From positions 186,001 to 250,000 of the forward strand of contig NZ_QCYH01000005.1 of the NCBI RefSeq assembly GCF_003072125.1: a stretch of DNA of 64,000 nucleotides, given 5' to 3'. The stretch's first letter is position 1. Each line of letters opens with the position of its first letter. Below are positions 29,642-38,271 of the stretch, one piece after another. The stretch is from Pelagivirga sediminicola. GTDB lineage: Bacteria > Pseudomonadota > Alphaproteobacteria > Rhodobacterales > Rhodobacteraceae. The position numbers and the translations under genes are program-made. Under the pieces are notes generated by a model. It was given only the letters and a program-made list of their open reading frames with translations. It was not told the origin of the DNA and made no database searches.

Positions 29642-30163
29642 TCAGCCATCGGTGAACAATCCATCCGGCGGATCGGCTATGACGCGCCCGGCGCCCAGAT
29701 CGACCGTCGGCACGGCGGCGCGGGTAAAGGGCAGCAACACGGTCTCGGATGTGCCGGGCACCGAAAGCTCCAGCAGGTCGGCCGCGCCGTGGTTCAGCAC
29801 CGCCTTGATGCGGCCCAGCGGCGCGCCGCCGGTATCGACCACCTCCAGCCCGACCAGATCGGCGTGATAGAATTCGTCATCGGGCAGCGCCGGCAAGACG
29901 GCGCGCGGCACGAACAGCTGCACGCCGCGCAGCGCGTCCGCCTCTTCCTTGGTGGTGATGCCCGTCAGCCGGGCGGTCAGGCCGTTCTTGGTCTGGCCTG
30001 TCAGGGTGACGTCATAGCTGCGCGCGCCATCCTCGGTGGTCAGCGGGCCGTAGGCCGCGATATCCTCGGGCTGGGCGGCAAAGCTTTTCAGGCGGACCTC
30101 GCCGCGCACGCCAAAGGAACCGGCAATCGCCCCGATACAGATAAGATCGCTATCACCCGTCAT
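29642..30163 (-). CDS. rimM: Ribosome maturation factor RimM
   Basis: A 173 aa protein needed for 30S subunit assembly. The N-terminal barrel has [20 protein letters not shown]. The PRC-barrel half has [11 protein letters not shown] and [20 protein letters not shown]. The ATG at 30163 overlaps the stop of a 44-codon ORF just upstream (CGATGACG), with GGGAGAAACG as Shine-Dalgarno. An open frame continues further upstream, but its translation is not RimM-like. Confidence 0.96.
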   Translation of the reverse strand: MTGDSDLICIGAIAGSFGVRGEVRLKSFAAQPEDIAAYGPLTTEDGARSYDVTLTGQTKNGLTARLTGITTKEEADALRGVQLFVPRAVLPALPDDEFYHADLVGLEVVDTGGAPLGRIKAVLNHGAADLLELSVPGTSETVLLPFTRAAVPTVDLGAGRVIADPPDGLFTDG

Positions 30164-30294
30164 CGCGTTTCTCCCTTGCACAGGCCGTGGACGACCTGAC
30201 CGCCCGCCGCCGCGCAGCGTTCGGTGTGTTGATGTTTGGCGTATCCCCAACCGGCAAGGAAAAGGACACCCCAAAAGATAAGCTTGCGCAACAT
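30160..30294 (-). CDS. 44-aa membrane or secreted small protein before rimM
   Basis: A short frame encodes [20 protein letters not shown] followed by a polar part with two cysteines (RCAAAGG and GLCKGETR). It looks like a signal anchor plus a small disulfide-capable domain. The ATG lies 4 bases after the bluB stop region with AGAGAG before it. Its TGA overlaps the rimM ATG, so it would couple bluB to rimM. No function is recognised. The tight packing and protein-like composition are the reasons to call it. Confidence 0.6.
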   Translation of the reverse strand: MLRKLIFWGVLFLAGWGYAKHQHTERCAAAGGQVVHGLCKGETR

Positions 30295-30298
30295 CTCT

Positions 30299-30928
30299 CT
30301 AGCGCCTCAGCATGGGCAGGGCGGACGCGCGCGCTTCCCAGCCGGCCTGTTCCAGCTCGGGCACGAGGCTGTCTTCCTCCGGCCAGCCGATGCACAGATA
30401 CGCGATCAGGCACCAGCCCGCCGGCGCGTCCAGATCGCGGGCCAGTTGCGCAGGGTCCAGGATCGACACCCAGCCGACGCCCAGCCCCTCTGCGCGGGCC
30501 GTCAGCCAGAACTGCATGATCGCGCAGACCACCGAATAGCGGCGCATTTCCGGCATGGTCGCGGCGCCCAGCCCCGCGCCCTTTTCGGTGGCGTCATCGC
30601 ACCAGACCGCCAGCTGAACCGGTGCATCGCGCATGCCCGACAGCTTGAGCCCGGCGTAAAGCGCTGCCCGCTCGCCGCTGTGACCCGCCAGTGCATCGGC
30701 GTTTGCCGCTTCGAAATTCGCCAGCGCCGCGGCGCGCGCGGCGACGCCGTCCACACGCATCAGGCGCCACGGCTCGCTGAGCCCGACGGACGGGCCGAGC
30801 GAAAACGCATCGAGGCAGCGCCGCAGCGCTGCCTCGTCTACCGGATCCGTGCGAAAGCGGCGCACATCGCGCCGCCAGCGCATCAGATCGGCCAGCTGCG
30901 ACTGGAAGTCTGGCGTGAACGCGGACAT
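30299..30928 (-). CDS. bluB: 5,6-dimethylbenzimidazole synthase
   Basis: A 209 aa nitroreductase-fold enzyme that cleaves reduced FMN to make the lower ligand of vitamin B12. RRDVRRFRTDPVDEAALRR at the N-terminus, GPSVGLSEPWRLMRV and the C-terminal GVGWVSILDP block are characteristic of BluB. It is encoded between rpsP and rimM, away from any other cobalamin gene in the window. Read-through from the ribosomal operon would tie it to growth rate; this is inference. Confidence 0.92.
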   Translation of the reverse strand: MSAFTPDFQSQLADLMRWRRDVRRFRTDPVDEAALRRCLDAFSLGPSVGLSEPWRLMRVDGVAARAAALANFEAANADALAGHSGERAALYAGLKLSGMRDAPVQLAVWCDDATEKGAGLGAATMPEMRRYSVVCAIMQFWLTARAEGLGVGWVSILDPAQLARDLDAPAGWCLIAYLCIGWPEEDSLVPELEQAGWEARASALPMLRR

Positions 30929-30944
30929 TCCAGCGCGGCCCTGC

Positions 30945-31346
30945 TTACTCTTCCGCGGCCGCTTCGGCGGGGGCTTCCTCGGCCGGGGCGTTTGCGGCCT
31001 CGGTCGCGGCGGCGGCCTTGGCGGCGCGCTCCTCGGCGCGGTCCTGTGCCTTCTTGCCGGGCGTGCCCTTCTTCAGGTTGGCGCGCTCTGCCTTCTCGCG
31101 CACGCCGGCGGCCTCCAGCATCCGGGCGATCCGGTCGGTGGGCTGCGCACCCTTGTCGAGCCACGCCTGAACGCGCTCGATGTCCATCTTGACGCGCTCT
31201 TCGCTGTCCTTGGGCAGCAGCGGGTTATAGGTGCCCAGCTTTTCGATGAAGCGGCCGTCGCGCGGCATGCGGCTGTCGGCGGCAACGATGGAATAATGCG
31301 GGCGCTTCTTGCTGCCGCCGCGGGCGAGACGAATTTTCATGGCCAT
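30945..31346 (-). CDS. rpsP: 30S ribosomal protein S16 with acidic tail
   Basis: The N-terminal 80 residues are a normal S16 ([34 protein letters not shown]). After that comes a long Ala/Glu/Lys-rich extension (about residues 90-133), making the protein 133 aa instead of the usual 80-90. The first ATG (31346) is used because the AGGAGAT Shine-Dalgarno is 8 bases from it and 14 from the next ATG. It begins the rimM-side part of the cluster and follows the chorismate mutase gene by 24 bases. Confidence 0.96.
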   Translation of the reverse strand: MAMKIRLARGGSKKRPHYSIVAADSRMPRDGRFIEKLGTYNPLLPKDSEERVKMDIERVQAWLDKGAQPTDRIARMLEAAGVREKAERANLKKGTPGKKAQDRAEERAAKAAAATEAANAPAEEAPAEAAAEE

Positions 31347-31370
31347 GGGGGTATCTCCTAAGGTGTTTGT

Positions 31371-31667
31371 TTACGATTGGTGCTGCTTATGGTGCTGAAT
31401 GACTTCAGCGATGATGAAGTTCAGGAACTTCTTGGCAAATTCAGGGTCCAGATCGGCCTGATTTGCCAAATCCTCCAGTCGTGCGATCTGCGCGGCCTCG
31501 CGCGCGGGATCGGACGGGGGAAGGTCGTGCTCGGCCTTGAGGCGGCCGACGGACTGGGTGTGCTTGAACCGCTCGCCCAGCGTATAGACAAGGATCGCGT
31601 CCAGCCGGTCGATGCTGTCGCGGTGATCCTTCAGAAGCTGCGCGGCCTTTTGCGAGCTGTGGCTCAT
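31371..31667 (-). CDS. Chorismate mutase, AroQ type
   Basis: A 98 aa all-helical chorismate mutase that converts chorismate to prephenate for Phe and Tyr synthesis. The family positions RDSIDRLDAILVYTLGERF and KAEHDLPPSDPAREA are recognisable, with the catalytic Arg and Lys in expected places. It is a stand-alone domain with no signal peptide or fused dehydratase. Its ATG overlaps the stop of the GNAT gene (ATGA). Confidence 0.92.
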   Translation of the reverse strand: MSHSSQKAAQLLKDHRDSIDRLDAILVYTLGERFKHTQSVGRLKAEHDLPPSDPAREAAQIARLEDLANQADLDPEFAKKFLNFIIAEVIQHHKQHQS

Positions 31668-32212
31668 GCCGCACCATCCTTGGACGCGAGGCCCAGATCG
31701 GCGGGCGAGGGGTGACGATAGATCATGTCCTCGCCCATATAGGGGTTCTTGTAGGTCCGCTCATAGGTCGCGCCCATCCGCTCGGCCAGCGCGATCGAGC
31801 GGGTGTTGCCCGGCACGATATGCGAGCCGACGGTGCTCAGGCCGAAATCGGTATAGGCCCATTCGCGTGTCCGCATGGCGGCCTCATAGGCATAGCCGTG
31901 CCCCTCGAACCCCTCGAACACGGCATAGCCAAGCTCGGGCTCGGGCCAGCCTTCGGGGCACCAGATGCCGGTCAGGCCGCACGCCGCGCCACTGGCCTTG
32001 TCCTCGATGATGAAATAGCCGCAGCCGCGCAGCGCCCAATGGCCGATATTCATCGCGAACCAGCGCCACGCGCGGCTGCGGTCCGCCTCGATCCCGAAAC
32101 CGAGCGCGCGGACCGGATCCATCAGGAACTGGGCCACCGGCTCGTAATCCGCGTTCGCGGGCGCGCGCAGGATCAGGCGGTCCGTCTCAAGACGAGGGAT
32201 GTCGAGCTTCAT
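31664..32212 (-). CDS. GNAT-family N-acetyltransferase
   Basis: A 182 aa acetyltransferase of the RimJ/RimL type. It starts IPRLETDRLILRAP, then GYAVFEGFEGHGYAYEA (acetyl-CoA loop) and VPGNTRSIALAERMGA near the end, all typical of this group. The substrate is unknown and could be a ribosomal protein N-terminus or a small molecule. It lies 73 bases downstream of ffh and is coupled to the chorismate mutase gene. Confidence 0.88.
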   Translation of the reverse strand: MKLDIPRLETDRLILRAPANADYEPVAQFLMDPVRALGFGIEADRSRAWRWFAMNIGHWALRGCGYFIIEDKASGAACGLTGIWCPEGWPEPELGYAVFEGFEGHGYAYEAAMRTREWAYTDFGLSTVGSHIVPGNTRSIALAERMGATYERTYKNPYMGEDMIYRHPSPADLGLASKDGAA

Positions 32213-32285
32213 CGCGTGCCCTCACATGCCGAAAGAAGGCGCAGTCCCCGGCGGGAGCGTTTCTGGAAAGACGAAATCACCTGCG

Positions 32286-33779
32286 TCACCTTTTCTTGCC
32301 GAAGCCGGAAAGGCCGGGCGGCAGGCCACCGCCGCCGAGCCCGCCCATGCCGGGAAGTTTGCCGCCCATCTGCTTGGCTGCCTGCTCCAGCGCCTTGGGG
32401 TCCATGCCCTGCAGCTCCTCGGGGGAGGGGCCGCCGCCCTTGCCGAACATGCCCTTCATGGCCTGTTTCAGCATGCCGCCCTTGCCCATCTTCTTCATCA
32501 TGTCCGCCATCTGGCGGTGCATCTTCAGCAGTTGGTTCAGCTGGCTGACCTCAAGCCCCGCGCCCTTGGCGATGCGTTTCTTGCGGCTGGCCTGAAGGAT
32601 CTGGGGGTTGGCGCGCTCTTTCTTTGTCATCGACTGGATCAGGGCGATCTGGCGCGCGATGATCTTGTCATCGAAACCGGCCTCCTGCACCTGCTTGGCC
32701 ATCTTGCCCATGCCCGGCATCATGCCCATCACCGATTCCATGCCGCCCATCTTTTGCATCTGTTCCAGCTGCATGCGCAGGTCATTCATGTTGAACTGAC
32801 CCTTCTGGAAGCGCTTCATCATGCGCTCGGCCTGTTCGGCCTCCATCGTGGCCTGCGCCTTCTCGACGAGGGATACGATGTCGCCCATGCCGAGGATGCG
32901 GCCCGCGATGCGTTCGGGATCGAAGGTCTCGATCGCGTCCATCTTCTCGCCGAGGCCGACGAAGCGGATCGGCTTGCCGGTGACGGCGCGCATCGAGAGG
33001 GCCGCACCGCCGCGCCCGTCGCCGTCCATGCGGGTCAGGACCACGCCGGTGACGCCGATCTTGTCGTCGAACTCGGTCGCGACGTTGACCGCGTCCTGGC
33101 CCGTCAGACCATCGACCACCAGCAATGTCTCGCGCGGGTTTGCCACGTCGCGCACGGCGGCGGCCTGCGCGATCAGCTCGGCGTCGATATGCAGGCGCCC
33201 GGCAGTGTCGAGCATGTAGACATCATAGCCGCCCAAGGCCGCCTGCGTCTTGGCGCGCTTGGCGATGGCAACGGGATCCTCGCCCTTGACGATGGGCAAC
33301 GTGTCGACGCCGATTTGCGTGCCGAGGATCGCCAGTTGCTCCATCGCCGCAGGGCGGTTGACGTCGAGGGACGCCATCAGCACGCGCTTGCCCTCGCGCT
33401 CGGTCAGGCGCTTGGCCAGCTTGGCGGTGGTCGTCGTCTTGCCCGAGCCCTGAAGGCCTACCATCAGGATCGGCGCGGGCGCGTTGTCGATCTTCAGCGC
33501 GCCGGGATCACCCTCGCCGCGCAGCGTGTCGATCAGCGCGTCATGCACGATCTTGATGACCTGCTGGCCGGGCGTGATGGATTTCAGCACCGACTGGCCC
33601 GTGGCCTGATCCTGCACCTTTTTCACGAAGTCCCGCGCCACCGGCAGCGATACGTCCGCCTCCAGCAGGGCGACGCGCACCTCGCGCAGGGCGGTTTTCA
33701 CATCGTCTTCGCTCAGCGCGCCCTGTTTGGTCAGGCGGTCGAAGACACCGGAGAGGCGTTCGGACAGATTTTCAAACAT
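32286..33779 (-). CDS. ffh: Signal recognition particle protein Ffh
   Basis: A 497 aa GTPase that delivers nascent membrane proteins to FtsY. The N domain (about 1-85) is followed by the G domain with GLQGSGKTTTTAKL, the DTAGRL motif, TRMDGDGRGGAA and GEKMDAIE. The C-terminal M domain is methionine-rich and ends in a glycine-rich tail. The ATG at 33779 (MFENLSERL) has GCGAGGAGCG upstream and matches the family start. An in-frame extension upstream is Pro/Arg-rich and unlike Ffh. Confidence 0.98.
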   Translation of the reverse strand: MFENLSERLSGVFDRLTKQGALSEDDVKTALREVRVALLEADVSLPVARDFVKKVQDQATGQSVLKSITPGQQVIKIVHDALIDTLRGEGDPGALKIDNAPAPILMVGLQGSGKTTTTAKLAKRLTEREGKRVLMASLDVNRPAAMEQLAILGTQIGVDTLPIVKGEDPVAIAKRAKTQAALGGYDVYMLDTAGRLHIDAELIAQAAAVRDVANPRETLLVVDGLTGQDAVNVATEFDDKIGVTGVVLTRMDGDGRGGAALSMRAVTGKPIRFVGLGEKMDAIETFDPERIAGRILGMGDIVSLVEKAQATMEAEQAERMMKRFQKGQFNMNDLRMQLEQMQKMGGMESVMGMMPGMGKMAKQVQEAGFDDKIIARQIALIQSMTKKERANPQILQASRKKRIAKGAGLEVSQLNQLLKMHRQMADMMKKMGKGGMLKQAMKGMFGKGGGPSPEELQGMDPKALEQAAKQMGGKLPGMGGLGGGGLPPGLSGFGKKR

Positions 33780-34048
33780 CTCGCGCTCCTCGCGGTTATG
33801 GCAGTGATGCGGCCGGAATGGGCCTCGCGGGCGACCAAAGCGGAATGGCCCCCGTGGGCGCAAACGCGCTGACGGAGGGCGATCCCGGCCGATGGCCAAG
33901 GGACCGGAAGGTGCGACGCTTCCGGGTGTTGCGGCGCTGTTTATGCGCGCGCCGAACCGGAGTCAAGATGCCGGGGCCTTGCGCGTTGCGGCCGCATCTG
34001 AACACAGTGCCGCCAAAACAAAGGCCAAAGGTCGGGGCAGGGCGGCGC

Positions 34049-34930
34049 ATGGAAAACTGGGACGAGATCAGGACGGCCTACCACGTTGCCCGCGTCGGCA
34101 CGGTCAGCGGCGCCGCCGAGGTTCTGGGCGTGCATCACGCCACCGTCATCCGCCACATCGACGCGCTGGAGCGCCGGCTGGGCGTGCGTCTGTTTCAGCG
34201 TCATCCGCGCGGATACACCCCGACAGAGGCGGGCGAGGATCTGATGCGTGTCGCGCAGGAGGCAAACGACCGGTTCGGGCAGATGGCCGGGCGCATCAAG
34301 GGCAGCGCCAGCGACGTCAGCGGCGATCTGGTGGTGACGTCGCTGGGTGTCCTCAGCCATTTCCTGGTGCCGGCGCTGGCCGAATTTCAGCAGGCCAATC
34401 CCAACCTTGCGCTGCGCTATCTGACAGCCGAGCGGCTGTTCCGTCTGGAATATGGCGAAGCGCATGTTGCCATCCGCGCCGGCGGCGCCCCGGACCAGCC
34501 CGACAATGTGGCGCAGCCTTTCTTTGATCTCGGGGCGGCGCTTTATGCCAGCGAGGGGTATATCGCGCGACACGGACGGCCTGCGGAGCTCGATCAACTG
34601 GGCGATCACCGCCTTGTCTGCGTCGATAGCCAACCACCGCGCGCGCCCCATGCCCGCTGGCTGGCCAAGGCCGTGCCCGTGCCGCGTGCAGTGTTTCGCA
34701 GCGACGACGATGACGCACAATGGCGCGCGATCTGCGCCGGGGCCGGTATCGGGTTTGTTCCCTGCCTGCACGCGCGCGAGATGCCGGGGCTGGTGCAGCT
34801 TTTCGCGCCGCGCCCGGAATGGAGCGCGCCGCTGTGGCTGGTCACGCATATGGACCTTCACCGCACGGCAAAGGTGCAGGCGCTATTGACCTTTCTCAAG
34901 GCGCGCGCGGCGCAGTGGCAGGACACATGA
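34049..34930 (+). CDS. LysR-family transcriptional regulator
   Basis: A 293 aa regulator. The N-terminal winged helix-turn-helix spans about 1-60 (TVSGAAEVLGVHHATVIRHI, then LFQRHPRGYTPTEAG). The effector-binding domain follows. The ATG at 34049 has AGGGCGGC before it and gives the usual LysR N-terminus; the upstream in-frame residues are not family-like. It is divergent from ffh. Its stop overlaps the start of an EamA exporter gene (ATGA), a likely direct target or partner. Confidence 0.92.
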   Translation: MENWDEIRTAYHVARVGTVSGAAEVLGVHHATVIRHIDALERRLGVRLFQRHPRGYTPTEAGEDLMRVAQEANDRFGQMAGRIKGSASDVSGDLVVTSLGVLSHFLVPALAEFQQANPNLALRYLTAERLFRLEYGEAHVAIRAGGAPDQPDNVAQPFFDLGAALYASEGYIARHGRPAELDQLGDHRLVCVDSQPPRAPHARWLAKAVPVPRAVFRSDDDDAQWRAICAGAGIGFVPCLHAREMPGLVQLFAPRPEWSAPLWLVTHMDLHRTAKVQALLTFLKARAAQWQDT

Positions 34931-35811
34931 GCGGCGGGCAGATGCGCGGCCATCTGGCGATGCTGGCCTTCTCGGGGCTGATTGCCGGGTCTTTCGCGCT
35001 GGGCTCGCTCGCGGCGCCGTATATTGCGCCGACGGCCCTGAATGCGCTGCGGTTTGGGATGGCGTCGATCCTCATCGGGGTGGCCGTGGTGGCGAGCGTG
35101 GGGCTGCGCCGCCGCGATTTCGCGGCGCCGTGGCGCTACGGGATCCTTGGCGGCTTGATGGGCCTTTACTTCGTGCTGATGTTCGAGGGGCTCAAGACGG
35201 CGCCGCCGGTCTCGGCGGCTGCCGTGTTCACCCTGTCGCCGATCCTGTCGGGCATTGCGGGATACGTCCTGCTGCGCCAGATCGCGACGCGGCGCATGGC
35301 GGCCGCGCTGGCGGTCGGGGCCGCCGGGGCGCTGTGGGTGATCTTTCGCGCCGATCTGGCGGCCCTGCTGCGCTTCGAGGTGGGGCGCGGCGAGGTGATC
35401 TATTTCTGGGGCTGCGCGGCGCATGCGATCTACACGCCGCTAGTCCGGCTGCTGAACCGGGGAGAATCGCCGCTGGTGTTCTCCTTCGGCACCATGGCGG
35501 CGGCCGCGGCGATATTGCTGGTGGTCGGGGCGCCCGATCTGGTGGCGACAGACTGGGCCGCACTGCCCGGTATCGTGTGGGTGACGCTGGCCTATGTGAC
35601 CGTTTTCGCCAGTGCCGTCACCTTCGTGCTGCTGCAATACGCGTCCCTGCGGCTGCCCAGTGCCAAGGTTATGGCATATACCTATCTGACGCCCAGCTGG
35701 GTTCTGTGCTGGCAGGCGGCGCTGGGCAATCCGCTGCCCGGCCCGCTTGTGCTGATCGGCGTGGGTCTGACGGTGCTGGCGCTGGCGCTGCTGCTCAAGG
35801 ACGAGCATTGA
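34927..35811 (+). CDS. DMT/EamA-family transporter
   Basis: A 294 aa protein with about ten transmembrane helices in two EamA halves (for example ALNALRFGMASILIG in the first, SLRLPSAKVMAYTYLTP in the second). The latter pattern is common in exporters of amino acids or related metabolites; the substrate is unknown. The ATG overlaps the stop of the LysR gene, so the regulator and transporter form one translation unit. Confidence 0.9.
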   Translation: MSGGQMRGHLAMLAFSGLIAGSFALGSLAAPYIAPTALNALRFGMASILIGVAVVASVGLRRRDFAAPWRYGILGGLMGLYFVLMFEGLKTAPPVSAAAVFTLSPILSGIAGYVLLRQIATRRMAAALAVGAAGALWVIFRADLAALLRFEVGRGEVIYFWGCAAHAIYTPLVRLLNRGESPLVFSFGTMAAAAAILLVVGAPDLVATDWAALPGIVWVTLAYVTVFASAVTFVLLQYASLRLPSAKVMAYTYLTPSWVLCWQAALGNPLPGPLVLIGVGLTVLALALLLKDEH

Positions 35812-35904
35812 TGCATCCGCCAGAGGACGGAGCGGCGGAGCCAAGGAACCATTCGTGCCGCGCTGACGTTGAGGGCGCACAACATAACGGAAAATGAGGG
35901 CACT

Positions 35905-35973
35905 ATGCGTAATATCATCTATCTTGTCGGTCTCGTCGTCATCGTTCTGGCCATCGTCGGCTTCGTTCTGTAA
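35905..35973 (+). CDS. 22-aa hydrophobic peptide (single membrane helix)
   Basis: A very short frame encodes MRNIIYLVGLVVIVL followed by AIVGFVL and a TAA stop. The whole product is one membrane-spanning helix with a single N-terminal positive charge. GAGGG lies 4 bases before the ATG, a better ribosome site than most here. It stands between the EamA and ArsR genes with about 90 bases of non-coding DNA upstream. It could be a small membrane regulator. No family name is known to me. Confidence 0.55.
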   Translation: MRNIIYLVGLVVIVLAIVGFVL

Positions 35974-35992
35974 CGGCGTCAGGTCCTGCCGG

Positions 35993-36328
35993 TCATTCGG
36001 GGTTCTGCTTCGACAGCTCCACCGCAAGAAAGACCTCGAATGCGTCGAGGTCGACGGGTTCGAATTGGCCAAAGCCCTGCATCCATACCGATGCGGCGCG
36101 CAGGGCGTTCGGCTCCAGCTTGCACCATTTGACGCGCCCGCGCCGCTCTTGACTGATCAGACCGGCCCGGCCCAAAATGGCCAGATGCTTGGAAATCGCC
36201 GCAAGGCTCATCTCGAACGGTTCGGCAACATCGGTGACCGCCATGTCGTCTTCGAGAAGCATGGACAAGATCGCGCGCCGTGTCGGGTCCGACAGGGCGG
36301 CGAATGTCATGTCAAGCTGCTCGGTCAT
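35993..36328 (-). CDS. ArsR-family transcriptional regulator
   Basis: A 111 aa winged-helix repressor with the SDPTRRAILSMLLEDD start and the recognition region MSLAAISKHLAILGRAGLI. The cysteine metal-binding box (ELCVCDL) of true ArsR is absent, so it is of the SdpR-like type without an obvious metal site. The start may be 36328 or three codons earlier (36337). It is divergent from the UspA gene, with 86 bases between. Confidence 0.9.
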   Translation of the reverse strand: MTEQLDMTFAALSDPTRRAILSMLLEDDMAVTDVAEPFEMSLAAISKHLAILGRAGLISQERRGRVKWCKLEPNALRAASVWMQGFGQFEPVDLDAFEVFLAVELSKQNPE

Positions 36329-36414
36329 TGCTTTCATTCCCCGGATGCGCCCCGCCGCGTCCGGGGTTTGCTGCGTTCTGGCCTGTCGGCGCTCGCACAT
36401 TGAAAGGAAAGCAG

Positions 36415-36828
36415 ATGTTCACGCAAATCATGGTCCCCGTCGATCTTGTCCACAAGGACAAGCTGCAAAAGGCGCTGGATGTCGCGGGCCAGATAGCCAA
36501 ATCGAGCGGCGCCAAGGTGCATGTGGTCAGCGTGGGCGGCGTGCTGCCCGGAAAACTGGGTCACACACCGTCCGAATTCGGCGCTACCTTGAACGCTTTT
36601 GCCGAGGAATTGAAGACGAAATACGGCATCGAAGTTGACGCCCACCCCATCACTTCACCCGATCCAGCCACCGACGCCACCCGTCACCTGATGCGCGCGA
36701 TCGATGACGTGGGCGCCGATCTGGTCATCATGGCGTCGCACCAGCCGGGGATCATGGAGCACATCTTCAGCTCGCATGGCGGTTACGTCGCGCAGCATGC
36801 GAAATGCTCGGTTTTTGTCGTCCGCTGA
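36415..36828 (+). CDS. Universal stress protein, UspA family
   Basis: A 137 aa single-domain Usp. MFTQIMVPVDL begins the Rossmann-like fold. The ATP-site segment near the C-terminus reads GIMEHIFSSHGGYVAQHAKCSVFVV. That only partly follows the G-x2-G-x9-G(S/T) rule, so nucleotide binding is uncertain. GAAAGGAAAGCAG precedes the ATG. The divergent ArsR gene may control it. Confidence 0.9.
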   Translation: MFTQIMVPVDLVHKDKLQKALDVAGQIAKSSGAKVHVVSVGGVLPGKLGHTPSEFGATLNAFAEELKTKYGIEVDAHPITSPDPATDATRHLMRAIDDVGADLVIMASHQPGIMEHIFSSHGGYVAQHAKCSVFVVR

Positions 36829-36848
36829 TCGCGGGGCCCTGATCTGAC

Positions 36849-36864
36849 TCAACCATTTGGTTGA
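36849..36864. promoter_or_regulatory. Palindrome TCAACCA-TT-TGGTTGA, possible operator
   Basis: Perfect 7-bp arms are separated by two bases, 21 bases after the UspA stop and upstream of the ATP synthase operon. The size and symmetry suit a dimeric winged-helix repressor such as the nearby ArsR-type protein. No copy is seen in the ArsR-UspA intergenic region, so the pairing is speculative. Confidence 0.35.
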
Positions 36865-36921
36865 ATGACGCCGGGGGTTGGAATGGTCGGCCTCCCGCTC
36901 GGGGGTAAGCTCCGGCGACTT

Positions 36922-36950
36922 TTGCCTTCTTGAAAATAATACTCTATTTC
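36922..36950 (+). promoter_or_regulatory. Possible promoter of the F0 ATP synthase operon
   Basis: TTGCCT, a 17-base AT-rich spacer, then TATTTC lie about 100 bases before atpI, in the only AT-rich part of the 220-base gap. The match to the housekeeping consensus is moderate. Confidence 0.35.
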
Positions 36951-37049
36951 AAACGCTTAACCCATCTGCGCCACCAATTTCCGCGCGCTTGACTCACCGC
37001 CCTCCTGCGCTTAGCAATGCGCCATCCGTACCGGGTGAGGGCAGGTGTT

Positions 37050-37412
37050 GTGACAGACCCCGATGAGCGCGCAAAGCTTCGCGATCTCGAAGACCGCATC
37101 AACGCCCTCAAGACCCCTAAGAAGGTCAAACCGCATACGGACGAGCATTATTCGCAGGCGCAGCTGGCCTGGAGGATGGTGATCGAATTGGTGGCCGGTC
37201 TGCTGATCGGCTTCGGCATCGGATACGGGCTGGATCGCCTGTTGGGCACGCTGCCCATTTTTCTGGTGTTCTTTACATTGCTGGGCCTCGCGGCAGGGAT
37301 CAAGGTGATGATCCGCAGCGCGCAGGAGATCCAGGAAAAACAGATGGCCGATGAGGCCGCAGACAAGCCGCCATCCGGCGGCGCGGGCGTGAGGGATAAA
37401 GATGGCGACTGA
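37050..37412 (+). CDS. atpI: ATP synthase protein I
   Basis: A 120 aa membrane protein that helps assemble the c-ring. A charged N-terminus ([19 protein letters not shown]) is followed by two transmembrane helices (about 48-66 and 72-92). I prefer the GTG at 37050, because GAGGGCAGG lies just upstream and the protein then starts (M)TDPDERAK, as is usual. The ATG at 37017 would add 11 atypical residues. It overlaps atpB by 11 bases. Confidence 0.85.
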   Translation: MTDPDERAKLRDLEDRINALKTPKKVKPHTDEHYSQAQLAWRMVIELVAGLLIGFGIGYGLDRLLGTLPIFLVFFTLLGLAAGIKVMIRSAQEIQEKQMADEAADKPPSGGAGVRDKDGD

Positions 37413-38190
37413 TGTGAATGGGGCCGCAGAGCAGTCCGGCGGGCTGGTGTTCCACCCGATGGACCAGTTCATCATCAAGCCGCTGTTCGGTGATGGCGGC
37501 GTCGGTATCTTTACCGTGACCAACATCACGCTGTGGATGGCGATCACCGTTCTGGCGACCATCGCGCTGCTCGTGCTGGGCTCATCCAGCCGCTCGACGA
37601 TCCCGACGCGCATGCAGTCCATCGCCGAGCTTGCCTATGGCTTCATCCGCAAGATGGTCGAGGATGTGGCCGGCCGCGATGCGCTGCCGTATTTTCCCTA
37701 TATCATGACGATCTTCATGTTCGTCGTCATGGCGAACTTCGTCGGCCTGCTGCCGGGCGCCTTCACCTCGACCAGCCATATCGGCGTCACCGCCGTGCTG
37801 GCGCTGCTGGTGTTTTTCTCGGTCACGATCATCGGGTTCGTCAAGCACGGCGCCGGGTTCCTCAGCCTTTTCTGGATCAGCGCGGCGCCGCTGCCGCTGC
37901 GGCCCATCCTGGCCCTGATCGAGGTGATTTCCTACTTCGTGCGCCCTGTCAGCCACTCCATTCGTCTGGCGGGCAACATGATGGCCGGCCACGCGGTGAT
38001 GAAGGTGTTCGCGGCCTTCGCGCCGATGATCATCATCTCGACAGGCATCGGCCTTGTCGTCACGCCGCTGTCGATCCTAGCGATTGCCGCGATCTATGCG
38101 CTGGAGGTGCTCGTGGCCTTCATTCAGGCCTACGTCTTCACCATTCTGACCTGCGTTTACCTCAAGGACGCGCTGCACCCGGCGCACTGA
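37402..38190 (+). CDS. atpB: F0F1 ATP synthase subunit a
   Basis: A 262 aa integral membrane subunit that forms the proton half-channels. Five to six helices are seen. The essential arginine lies in [14 protein letters not shown] (about residue 190), and the last helix has [16 protein letters not shown]. It is second in the atpI-B-E-F'-F operon. F1 genes are not in the window, which fits the split F0 and F1 operons of alphaproteobacteria. Confidence 0.97.
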   Translation: MATDVNGAAEQSGGLVFHPMDQFIIKPLFGDGGVGIFTVTNITLWMAITVLATIALLVLGSSSRSTIPTRMQSIAELAYGFIRKMVEDVAGRDALPYFPYIMTIFMFVVMANFVGLLPGAFTSTSHIGVTAVLALLVFFSVTIIGFVKHGAGFLSLFWISAAPLPLRPILALIEVISYFVRPVSHSIRLAGNMMAGHAVMKVFAAFAPMIIISTGIGLVVTPLSILAIAAIYALEVLVAFIQAYVFTILTCVYLKDALHPAH

Positions 38191-38271
38191 TCCGCAGGCA
38201 CTGACACGGCGGGCGCGTCCCGCCGCTCGAACGACCGAAATACCGCAAATTCCACAGTAAGGAGAGATCAC

